Shown: piece after piece, positions 41,846 to 51,000 of the stretch
How the letters are laid out: each line of letters begins with the position of its first letter
Position numbering within the stretch: the first letter of the stretch is position 1
Origin: Euglena gracilis
Taxonomy: Eukaryota; Euglenida; Euglenophyceae; Euglenales
DNA: 64,000 nucleotides
Reading direction: 5' to 3'
Assembly (NCBI GenBank): GCA_039621445.1
Contig: CP154956.1
Coordinates: forward strand, 88,108,482 to 88,172,481
The notes under the pieces: model-generated
The model's database searches: none
What the model was told of the DNA's origin: nothing
What the model saw: the letters and a program-made list of their open reading frames with translations, nothing else
Position numbers and translations under genes: made by a program

Positions 41846-43552
41846 AGACTTCTGGTTTCTGATGTCGTTTGAGGCAGTGACTCCCCTCATTGAGCATGAC
41901 CCTCTTTTGATAATAAACCATTGGGAAATTTCCACCAATTTGAGACATATTATTTGGGCCATTTTTGGGCCAATTTGGACAAATATACACATTTTGGTTT
42001 CTTTGCAGATTGTTTTGACCGTCTTTGTGGTAATTTTTTTGACCATTTTGTGGGATTTTTGGCAATTCCTGGTCATTTTGGGCCATTTTTGGGCCATTTT
42101 TTTGCCTCATTTTAATCCGTTTTGGTGGCTGTTTTGGCCCTGTTTTATGCATTTTGACACCGCTTAGACAACGACAACTCTCTTATAACACCCCATTTAA
42201 CCAATAAATACTAATCTACGTCCACTCCAGGGCGCCGTTTTGTGACTCCCCAGGGGATCCAGCCCAGAGGCTGGAAAATTTGGGCTGGCTGGAAAAAGGC
42301 TGCTGGCTGACCCCCCCCCCCCTGGGGGGGATGGGGTTCAGTTCAGCTTAAGCGACGGGAGGGGGTTCCAGTGGACCAGTGTTTAGGACCAGTGGACCAG
42401 TGTTTCCAGTGTTTAGGGGGTCATTCTTGTCAACACCATTTAGAGCCCCTGCAAATAGAATGCAAAAATCTGACTTCTTTGGGAAAAAAGATGCGAACAA
42501 ACCACCTCGTATGGGTGACCGAGAGGTGACTCTGCTGCTGACGTCCTTCAGTGACGGGACAGATGGTTGATTGTCTGTGACAGAAGGTGTGCAAGGTCTG
42601 TCAGAGAGCCAACACACAGTGTTTAAGGTGCGAACGACCCCTGTCCAAAAAAAAATTGTCATCAGGCAAAGAAAATGCAAATTACTTGATACATTTCTTT
42701 CATAAGAGAAAAAAAATTGTATATTTTGAATGCTTTTACTATGGAATAATCGACGTTCAAAAAGGCATCATCAGGATTCCCAAATTTCGATGGGAAAGCC
42801 AGACTGAAATGTGCCGCAAGAAATATTTTGATGACTTGCAATCGGCTCAGAGCTAACACTCCATTGTCGGGGGATAAAATGGGAACTGCTGCTGAAGGCA
42901 ATGCCCAAAGGATAGAAGAATAAACACTGGACACAAACAACTGCAGCAACCCACCACCCACTGCCCCACTCACACGTGGGGCAGCAGCAGCGGCTTTGGA
43001 GGTCCCGCTGCGCACCGACAGGGGCCGCGGAGTCATGGAGTGCCCTGATTGGGGGGAGGAGACGGGCAACAAACGCAGCGGCAGCGGCAGCAAAATCTTT
43101 GCACCGGCCACACTTCATTTGGCGTGTCGATCAAGCGTTTGACGAAATGTGTTGCTCGGTGGGCCATACTGATCGCAAATCACAATAATCACAAATTTCA
43201 ATACATTTGGTGAAGGTTGGAGGGGAGGTTTGGACCCAGGTTTAACAAAATAGGGGTGGACAACCTCCATCCCCCAGTCACAAAAGAGCCGAAAAAATAT
43301 GGAGTGGTTAACGCTCTAATTTCAGGTGCTTTCTTCCTTCGAAAAAAAGCAGACACATTTTTACTATTTCAACGGTTTTTTTCAATTCCAGTCTAGAGCT
43401 AACAAAGGAGAGACACACAGACACATTCTGCTGTTCAGTTGCACATGCAATGAAATCTCGATACACGTTGCACACAAACACAGGACGGACTCTCAAACCA
43501 ACACACACACACAAACACACACACACACACGCACAACACACACAACACACAC

Positions 43553-43586
<34 letters not shown>

Positions 43587-46327
43587 TCAACACACACACA
43601 CACACACACTTTCTGCCTTCGCCACCGCCGCATGGGTACGCAGCTGCGGCACCACGGGCGGCGGTTTGGCAGCGGCGGTGGGGATCTGGGGGGTGGCAGG
43701 GGGCGGGGAGGCGGCCCACGCCCGGCGCTTGTAGGCGATGTACGTCGTGTACGGCACCGCGCCGCCGCTGTCCGGCACCCATGTCCGCATCGCAGGCAGG
43801 GCCGACTCGCAGGATGAACAACAAAAAAAACACATGTGTGACAGGCAAGTGGCTCGAGAACAGAAATTATGGGCGGGCACAGAAAAGGAGCTTACATCCA
43901 CACAAACACACAATAGACATGGTATACAACACACGCAACAGCCAAAACACAAACACACACATACACACAAAAGCATAACACAACACTGAAAACATAAGAC
44001 AAAAAACCAACACACGAGAAGCAACACATAAACAAGGGCAAACTTACACATTGACATTGAAATGTGTGAATAAATGTACGTGAAGATAAGAGGGTCGTCC
44101 TGGCCGGCGGAGGAGTGGACGCCCGCGGGGGGTCCGGCAGGCGAGGGCTGGAGACGCTCGGCTGCGCCCGCGGCGTCAGGGACCCGGTGGACGCCGCGTC
44201 CCCCCGGCGGGTGGGCGTGACGCTGCGCGGGAGCGTCTCCCGGCGGCCGGGGGGCCCTGCGAACGGGGGAAGTGGGGGTTGCAAATCCAAATTCCAAAAA
44301 AAAAAGATCCAAATTCGAGAAAAAAATAAAAATTCCAAAAAAAATCCAAATTCCAAAAACGTAAATTCCAAAAAAATCCAAATTCCCAGAATTGCACATT
44401 CTGCCAAAAAAAATCTACATTCCGCAACTGTACGTTTTACCACCTAACTGCGGAGCCCATTTTCGACCCATTTTTGCCCATCTTAAGCCACTTTTGCACC
44501 TTTCAAAAAGTAATGGTACCATCCAGCTGGATTAAAACTCATCCTGGGGGTAGGGATGTTGGAAAACGATTCTGGTGGCTGACCCCCGGGGATTGGGGTC
44601 CCCTCTGGCTTAAGCGCCGACAAGTGCCAAAACAGAAGGAAGAGGCACAGAACCGCACAATGAAGGGGTTGAGAATCTCAAATGCGGAGGATGGCATTGT
44701 CCCACCCATGGTACAGGGGTTTTCTTAAGGACCCTCGGGGGGGGGGAGTCCAGCCTCCGGCTGGCAAAAAGGCTGCTGGCTGGAAACGATCTGCTGGCTG
44801 GACCCCCCCTCGGGGGTAGGGGGGGGGGTCTGGGGCTGGAGGGGCGGCTGGGCTGGGTCGGTGAAAAAGAAAATTCTCTAAAACATTTTTGCCTTCTCGA
44901 CATTTTGATGGCTGGAGCTAGCTCAAGGCTGGGGGGCTATGATGGAGGAAGTTGCGATGAGGGAAAAAATGCAGGGATAGGTGAGCTGGGCAGCCCAGTT
45001 GGCTGGCCAGCCTGCGGCCAGCTGGCCCGACCTTCGGCCGGCTGGTCCGACATCCGGCTGGGCTGGACCCAACTTTATTTCACTCGACCCACCCCCCCGG
45101 GGGGGGGCTCCCAGCCCGAATTTGGGCTGCTGGCTGGATCTGAGCTGCTGGCTGGCTGGACCGCCCCACCCGGGGGATAGGGTACCCTCCGGCTTAAGAA
45201 AACCCCTGCCCCGGAACCCGACAGACCTGAGGTGGGTCGATGCGGCGTCCGGGTGCCAAGGGCGGGCATGCTCAGCGCCGACGGCAGGGACGGCGCCAGG
45301 CGAACGGGATTCGACGGTGGGCCACACCAAACCGAAGCGCTGGAAAGCTCCCATCAAAATGGCTGGCATGAGCCTTCCGGGAGTGGGGATCACCTCCACT
45401 TTCAAAAAGAATCAGCCACTTTGGTATTTTTTTGGGTATTCACCAACAATTCCGTGACTGACTTTTAAACCTCACTTTTCCTGAACCCACTAATATCAAA
45501 CCCGCCCATCGGCTGACCAAGTAGACCCTATAAATCCGGGGGGGGGGTTACAAATTGGGGCGAATAAATAAATAAATAAACCTGTGTGACTTCTGACCCG
45601 TCACAGACACAGGAGTTGCGGCATTGTGGGGCGGGGAAGAATCAAGGGGTTCCCAGTACCTGCCCAGCCACCGCCGAGGCAGGGGAGGAGACCCGGCGGA
45701 CGGGGGCCGGGGTTGGGGGCGTGGGGAGGGCCATCACGGCGGTGTTGGGGAAGTCGCAGGGGCCTCCCTGCTGTGGCCCAGCTTGGGCTTGGGGGTGCGG
45801 ACACTGGCGGTTACTCATTCTTTTTTGGGTGGTGAAACAAAAAAATCAAACAAAATAATAATAATAAATACACAATCACCATTTCCCCCACACCAGCGGG
45901 AATGACCCAACAATTTGGGTTTGTTACCCCAGGCAGGCTTGTCTGTCAGCGTGTCAGGCAGGTCTGGTGTTTTATCTCGCGATTTCAGGTTCAAGCTTGA
46001 AACCCAAAAAAACGTTCAACACAGCACCCTCTGGCTTGTGTGCGGACAGGGTAACATTCTCGGGCCCTGAGCACGACCCCGCCCGAACCCGATACCCGAT
46101 ACCCGATACCCGATACCCGATACCCGATACCCGATACCCGATACTCTGCGCTGGGTACCAGGGTCGGCGGGGAGGCCGGCGGTGGGGTGGCTCTGGGCCC
46201 GGGGCCGCGGCGATGGTGGGAAGGCGGCGACAGCGGCGGCTGCGGGCCTGGGGGCCGCGGTGGCCCAGCGGTCGGTGGGGACGGGGATGACGATTTCCCT
46301 GTGGCAGGCGGCCGCCGTCAGAAGCAT
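35642..46327 (-). CDS. Gene B: unrecognised Pro/Ser-rich protein with helical C-terminal part (multi-exon)
   Basis: Likely exons: 46327 or 46298 to 46159, 45781-45660, 45347-45212, 44708-44649, 44256-44080, ~43812-43613, 43044-42976, ~40275-40140, 39285-39217, 38597-38505, 38167-38121, 37468-37325 and 35831-35642. The first half is rich in P, S, T and A with many SP/TP dipeptides (SVTPTRR, GSLTPRAQPSVSSPRLPDPP) and looks disordered. The second half is charged and helical. Phase is kept from 46159 to 44080 and from 39217 to the stop at 35642. Two junctions (45211-44709 and 37324-35832) are nonconventional introns. No enzyme motif is visible. The start is either the Met at 46327 or a splice acceptor at 46298. 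Exons between 43.0 and 39.3 kb are weakly linked, so two genes cannot be excluded. Confidence 0.5.
35832..37324 (-). other. Nonconventional intron 8 (gene B)
   Basis: Starts GCC-CAGGGGGGA and ends TCCCTCCTG-GCCCC; 9 consecutive pairs with one G-U. It joins LAPAANP to VPGAPPVEAGERW in frame, and the apparent TGA after PPRGDC is thereby inside the intron. Confidence 0.7.
35935..36056. repeat. TCATAAGTCACTTA inverted-repeat cluster
   Basis: Alternating forward and inverse copies of GTCATAAGT/ACTTATGAC at short spacing, able to form hairpins. It lies inside nonconventional intron 8. Confidence 0.8.
37325..37468 (-). CDS. Gene B exon (helical)
   Basis: Acceptor TTCCCAG. FHAVLALTDSVTSLVEDLLK, LPEGKLVTSKSKQQALKWLS, TLAPAANP. 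A TGA follows 16 nt further on, but a nonconventional intron starting GCCCAGGGGG removes it and joins in frame to the 35.8 kb exon. Confidence 0.65.
38121..38167 (-). CDS. Gene B exon (helical)
   Basis: AVPDKAKGQLLAVVQK, acceptor GACGAG, donor GAA/GTACTT. It leaves phase 2, which the next exon completes as VVQK-FHAVLAL. Confidence 0.55.
38505..38597 (-). CDS. Gene B exon (helical)
   Basis: 31 codons in phase 0 after TTCACCAG: ESAGHYPGVDRNAARMAAEV then QRLCKWLQKHQ. Donor CAG/GTCCAG. Its acceptor is the last unit of a 15-bp minisatellite in which every unit repeats the CAG/GAAAG acceptor, and the array stays open in this frame. Confidence 0.6.
38607..38832. repeat. 15-bp minisatellite at a gene B exon edge
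   Basis: About 15 units of CTGACGAACTCTTTC (plus strand). In gene sense each unit reads GAAAGAGTTCGTCAG, so every unit ends in CAG followed by GAAAG. Confidence 0.95.
39217..39285 (-). CDS. Gene B exon (helical)
   Basis: 23 codons in phase 0: LTPMADRIEKFREDCDKLVT then NEI. Donor ATT/GTGGCT. Amphipathic, charged helix; family not recognised. Confidence 0.6.
39398..39500. repeat. AAT/ATT-rich repeat
   Basis: TAATAATTATTATAAT-type low-complexity sequence with internal inverse symmetry. Confidence 0.85.
40140..40275 (-). CDS. Gene B candidate exon
   Basis: After GGTCCCAG one frame reads MPTSESPSDRAVDPNPRWPP then CTDTPTPKASSSFGGRASLK. A second open frame reads YRYPDTQGVVFLRWQGVAQA. The first fits the gene's composition, the second looks more like folded protein; I cannot decide. 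Confidence 0.3.
41799..41842. repeat. GT dinucleotide microsatellite
   Basis: About 21 GT units. Confidence 0.95.
42976..43044 (-). CDS. Gene B exon (Ser/Ala-rich)
   Basis: HSMTPRPLSVRSGTSKAAAA then APR between CAATCAG and GTGTGAGT. Composition matches the other gene B exons. Confidence 0.4.
43500..43611. repeat. AC dinucleotide microsatellite
   Basis: Imperfect AC array that forms the donor side (GTGTGTG in gene sense) of a gene B exon. Confidence 0.95.
43613..43812 (-). CDS. Gene B exon (Pro/Ala-rich)
   Basis: SALPAMRTWVPDSGGAVPYT, TYIAYKRRAWAASPPPATPQ, IPTAAAKPPPVVPQ. The donor GAAA/GTGTGT sits at the edge of an AC microsatellite. The 5' boundary is unclear. Confidence 0.45.
44080..44256 (-). 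CDS. Gene B exon (SP/TP-rich)
   Basis: Acceptor GTTCGCAG. PPGRRETLPRSVTPTRRGDA, STGSLTPRAQPSVSSPRLPD, PPRASTPPPA. About half the residues are P, S, T or R. Donor CTTCAC/GTACAT. A second open frame exists, but it is His/Gly-rich and less plausible. Confidence 0.55.
44649..44708 (-). CDS. Gene B exon
   Basis: Begins five bases after the CCCCTG stem of the upstream intron. The join reads SGLSGS-VGGTMPSSAFEILN then PFIVRF. The donor TTCT/GTGCCT leaves phase 1, matching the next exon. Confidence 0.55.
44709..45211 (-). other. Nonconventional intron 7, full inverted-repeat element
   Basis: Starts GGG-CAGGGGTTTTCTTAAG and ends CTTAAGAAAACCCCTG-TACCA: perfect 16-bp termini. Removal keeps the GC3-rich gene B frame open (GLSGS-VGGTMPSS). 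Most of its body is shared with bases 1-391. Confidence 0.75.
45212..45347 (-). CDS. Gene B exon (Ser/Pro/Leu-rich)
   Basis: In phase 0 after GGGAG it reads LSSASVWCGPPSNPVRLAPS, then LPSALSMPALGTRTPHRP, in the frame with the highest GC3. It ends in phase 1 exactly where the perfect inverted-repeat intron starts. Confidence 0.55.
45660..45781 (-). CDS. Gene B exon (Pro-rich)
   Basis: AGPQQGGPCDFPNTAVMALP then TPPTPAPVRRVSSPASAVAG. Acceptor CCCAAG in phase with the previous exon, donor CAG/GTACTG. TPPTP and SSPAS clusters suggest a disordered, possibly phosphorylated segment. Confidence 0.5.
46084..46144. repeat. CCGATAC heptamer repeat
   Basis: Eight nearly perfect CCGATAC units beside the gene B exon at 46159. 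Confidence 0.95.
46159..46298 (-). CDS. Gene B exon 1 or 2 (Pro/Ala-rich)
   Basis: GC3-rich frame EIVIPVPTDRWATAAPRPA then AAAVAAFPPSPRP. Donor CCTG/GTACCC. Either an acceptor CTGCCACAG opens it, or it starts upstream at ATG 46327 (MLLTAAACHR). Confidence 0.5.
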
Positions 46328-46583
46328 CGACGGAATTCGGGCAAAGCGAGGGGCGTTAGCACCAGCTATGCCGAGATCCCTCAGACCCCTCTCTTCGTCA
46401 CAAGACACGTCGCATCCCTATATATATATATATATTATATTATATATACATGTGTGCATGCAGAAAGATATACATATATACATAATATATATAATATAAT
46501 ATAATATAATATACACAATATATGTAATATAAACTAAAATATGCCAGAAAAGAGCAAATACCATTTGCGTTGTGGCGCCAACA

Positions 46584-48087
46584 CAGTGCAGGGATTCCCT
46601 CTGTTTCGTGCTGGGGACCCCAAATTCTCATTCGTGATTTTTCGTGATTTTTCGTGATTTTTCGTGATTTTTCGTGATTTTTTGTGCTACGAAAAAATCG
46701 TCCGGTTTGGCCCCCTTGTGCAGTTTTCGACTTTTTACATTGGAAATAACGTTGATTCAGTGTCTGGCACCCCATGAGATCCGATTTTTGGAACACTTCA
46801 TTGTTGCTAGGCCAGAGGTGCCAAATGCAAAAAAAAAGCAAAACTGGCAGGTGCAAGAGAGTGTTTTGCAGTATTCTTCGACACAAGGCAACGCCCCATA
46901 GCCGCAGGGAATCAACGTTGCGGCCTGCCACAAAGTGGCAGCGGCCGCAGTTTACTGTGCAACAAAGCGATGCTCTGCATCGCCGTTACAAAACATCATA
47001 TACTTGGGGGGAAGAGAAATGCGGGCTTTTTCTTCTCGAAGGAATGCGAACCATCGCCTCCAGCGAGCTGGGAATCTGGGGATGAAAAACTCAGAAACAC
47101 CATACGAGAAATTCCAAACACCTCTTTGCGCGTAAGACGCCAGGAGCCTTCTCAAACAAAGTTATCAACTTTTCATCTAGACCATTCATCACGGATTTCG
47201 CCATGTTATTCAGCAGATGACTGGGAGAAAAATCCAGACCTTGGTGTACTTTTCTATGAGCCCCCGGATAGAGGGGTGGTCGAGTTTGTTGACAAGGATG
47301 CCAGTTTGCAAAAATGAGGCAACAAAATCATCAGTGATCTTCTCCTGCTCACTTGCCCCATCCAACATCGCCTTCAAATCCAGGGTTTTTTGCTTTTTTG
47401 GCTGGGGTTGTGATGACTGTGGGAGGAAAATGCCGATAAAATTTCAGACAAAAAACAGGCAGAAACACCTCGGAAACAGGAGGTTCCAACAATTCTGCCG
47501 AAGGCCCAGGTTTCTCAACAACCTTCACCTTGTTCAGAACCTTTTTCCTGTGGGTTGCTGACGCCAAATGCCCAACAGCATGACTCCACATAATTTACAG
47601 GAGTATGACATGCAATGCACCACATCTCACTCCCGCGTACCTCAAACACACCAGGGTACTAACGTCAGAGGATTTGCAAAGAAAACATGGTAAACATGGT
47701 TAAAGCTGTAGAAAATCAGAAATCCTCTGGTTGACTGGCTCTTTTTGTGGAGTCATCTTTCCCCCACGCTTCCAAATATGTCGCCGTTTGGTAACTTGCG
47801 CCACAGACATATTTGGAACATTAGAATTGGAAGATGACATCAATGCAAAGAGGGACCAGAAACAAAAAAAGATTAAAAAAGCTGGGAGTAAAAGGACAGC
47901 TTTGCACTTCCAAAAAGCAAAAAAAATGCACTTCCAAAAGAAAATTTCATTGTCTCAAAAAAAATTCTCATTCATGCTTTTTCGTGATTTTCGTGATTTT
48001 TCGTGATTTTGGGGAAAGCTCCCTTTTCGTGCTGATTCGTGATTTTTCGTGATTTTTCGTGGCACGAAACTGAGGGAATCCCTGCAC
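46584..48087. mobile_element. 1.5-kb element with CAGGGATTCCCTC termini
   Basis: Left GTGCAGGGATTCCCTCTGTT and right AACTGAGGGAATCCCTGCAC are inverted copies of about 28 bp extending to CACGAAAC. CACTGTG flanks both ends directly. CGTGATTTTT tandem repeats lie just inside both termini (46629-46684, 47986-48060). No coding capacity seen. It lies between genes A and B, or in an exon end. Confidence 0.75.
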
Positions 48088-48097
48088 AGTGTCAACA

Positions 48098-51000
48098 TCA
48101 CAAGTTCATCCGTCTGTGCCATTTGGCTCTGGTAAAAACAAAATGCGACCTGTTTAGGCCAATTCGCCCTCTGTAGATAACCCGATGTCTTCCACAGTGT
48201 ATTCCGCGTACTAGCCCCCCGGGAAAAGTTTCGGTAAAACGACACACCGCGTCACTCCGTTGCTCAGAGGTGTGTCCCGGGGAGAGGACAGGTGAGGGGC
48301 CGTCGCCGCCTCCCGGACCTGTTTTTGTAGGTCCTGTGGGAATGATAAGAACGGAACTACGATAATAACCCATTAACGAACCCCAAGTACTTTTCATGTC
48401 CAGAGTCGGAGAACAACCAGGGCAAGGGGGTCGGCTATGAAGCATATTAGGAAAATCTGTTCAAAAATATTCAAACTTTCTCTGGTGGATCTTTGGCCCA
48501 CTCACTCATATTTAGAGCTTGTAGCACGTCAAATGGTCGCTGCTAGTTTTTGAGGCTTGATATTTGGGAGGCAGCATTAATTGGATTGGTCCAACAGCAC
48601 GTTGGGCACGCAATTGTATTGGGAAAACTCTCACACCGCCATAATCTTACAAAATAAAAAAAATAAAATGGAACTGAAAATTTAAACGGCACTCGCTGGC
48701 AGGGGGAAAGGTATTGGCTGGACCAACCCCTTCAGTGCCCCCCCCCCAAATAACCTGGCGGGGTACCGGGTAATTGGAACCAACTTTTAGCCCAGCCCCC
48801 CGCCGGTTATTTGGGTCCTTTTTCAGCGCCAGAAAGGAATTTTGCCTAAAAAGGGGGTGCCAGGTTACTGGAACCATCTTTTTTGCCCCTCCCCGCCAAG
48901 TTATTATGACAAAATTATACATAGACAAAATGAAAAAAAGAGGTGAAGACGAAGATGAAAATGATATCATACATTTTTTTTAAAAAAACCCATTATTGAC
49001 TACCTGCGTTTTATTTTGAATATTAAGAATTGTGTTTGGAGACATATCTCTGGTCATTCATACCCGAACAGCCATCCTTAACTTCACTTTCTTCGCATCG
49101 CCCTTCTTCAGCAGCGACTTGATCCGGCTCAGTTCCTGCTTCATGGATTCCAGGTCCTCGGTGCATTCGCAGTCCGAAATATCTGCACAGCATAACGATA
49201 ATCTGGCACTTCGCCGAAGCACATCACACTGCCTCCATAAAAAATTTTTTAATGATGCATTCCCTATGAACACAATGCACCATTCCCCTTAACACGGATT
49301 CCTCTCAGCGGTGAACAAGACACACACCATCCAGGTGCTCGGCTTCCGAGTCGCTATCACCATCTGGGAGCAGGCGAATGAGGGGAATGGGCTCCCAGGG
49401 GAGGCGTACGCACCCAGCAGAGGCAGATGGCGCACGTGTTCAGACAGCGCGATGAAGAATAACAACCAATTGCAGTATTGTGTGTGTCGGCTCGGGGGGT
49501 CAATGGGAGGTCACGGGCACCACTGGACAAACAATTTTTTTTAAGAAACAGACGTGCGTCTCGTTTTGCGTAGGGCAGCTTGCTGGACACACAATGTTCT
49601 GTTAGCACCCGATGGGGAAAAGATTCAACAAGATTCCCATAAAGCAGTTCCTGCGGCCTGCTTGTTTGAAATCGATGTCCCCATGCTTAAACACGGAAAA
49701 ATACATATATAATCGCAGAAATATTGTCTACATTTTTTGCATCTTACTGAGAGAACCATCAAAAAGGCAGAAATGCAATAGAATGAACACAGCAAAGGAA
49801 TAAACGTCTCACAAACGCAGCAACTGACAAAATGCATACCAAAAGGAGACTTGAGGACTTCGATCAAAGGCGAGAAGCGCGGCGGCACGATCCTGGGCAT
49901 CCGCACCTGCACCGCCGCCTCCATGGCCGTCTCAGACGACTCGCTGACGCGGCGCTTCTCCTGATTCGCCAAGGCCATGAAATATCAGACACCACCGCAA
50001 AAAACATTGGCAATGCATGGGTCACAGATAACACATTCATTTCATTATACACGCATTAGCAACATGTCAGGACTTTTTTAAGACCCCCGGGGGAGCCCCC
50101 CCCCCTAGCCTGGCGCGGGACCCCCCAAAAACCGGGCTGTCTGAGGGCACTTCCCAAGAATTTTCGGTGCTTCATGCCAAAACCTGAACCCGGGCCTCCA
50201 TCCAGGACCGGGGGGGGGGTGTCCAGCACCGGTTCATTGGAAAATGCTTGGTCTGTTGAACTTTGCGTGTCCCATTACTTTTTGCAGGCTTCTTTTCAGA
50301 CCTTTCAGACACCCACTGAGCCCCAGCCCCCCGAGGGAAGAGGTGGGTGAGTGGCTGGGTAAGGGCACCTGGCAATTGCGCGCACGATGGCAACACCAAA
50401 AACAGAACATGGCAGAACAACAACACCAACAATTAGATGGCAGCACAGCTCACGGCAAGCAAAAAGATTTTCGATGGTATTCTCGATGATACATTTTTTA
50501 AAAAAATGATGATGAAACGACATAATAACGAAACAAGACTGTCAAGTCTTTCGGACTTAAAAGACTTTGGATGTTAAGAAATGGCGCGAAGCGCCGAAAG
50601 AAAAAGTAAGGTTTTTTGAAAACCTAAAAAATGATGCTTTTTTTCAGGCCCGAGTCGATCTAAAAAAAAATCCAAAATAAGATCTCCGCCACCCCCCACC
50701 CCGCAGCAGCAGACGCAAAAATAAGACCCGGACCTTGTTTTCTTTTTGGGGGGGATTTGGGGGGATGCATACTGTGCCGTGCATGCATGGTGGCGGAAGC
50801 ACCTGGGGCGGCAGGGGCCACGCTGGGACGACCCGATCTGTGGAGGCGAACATCAGTTCGTAGACGTCGTAGGGCAGAGGCTTCGGCCAGGGGTGGGTCA
50901 GCTCGAGGGGGTTGGGCTGGGAGGGGGGCAGAGGCCTCGTCTGGCGCTAACATATGACATATGACAGATGTGCATGGCTGTTCCGCACAGAAGCCTGGAT

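Noticed and set aside
41151-42152. Minus-strand 333-codon frame
   Set aside because: Composition is AAAATGGCC-type repeat plus a GT array; no GC3 bias and no domain.
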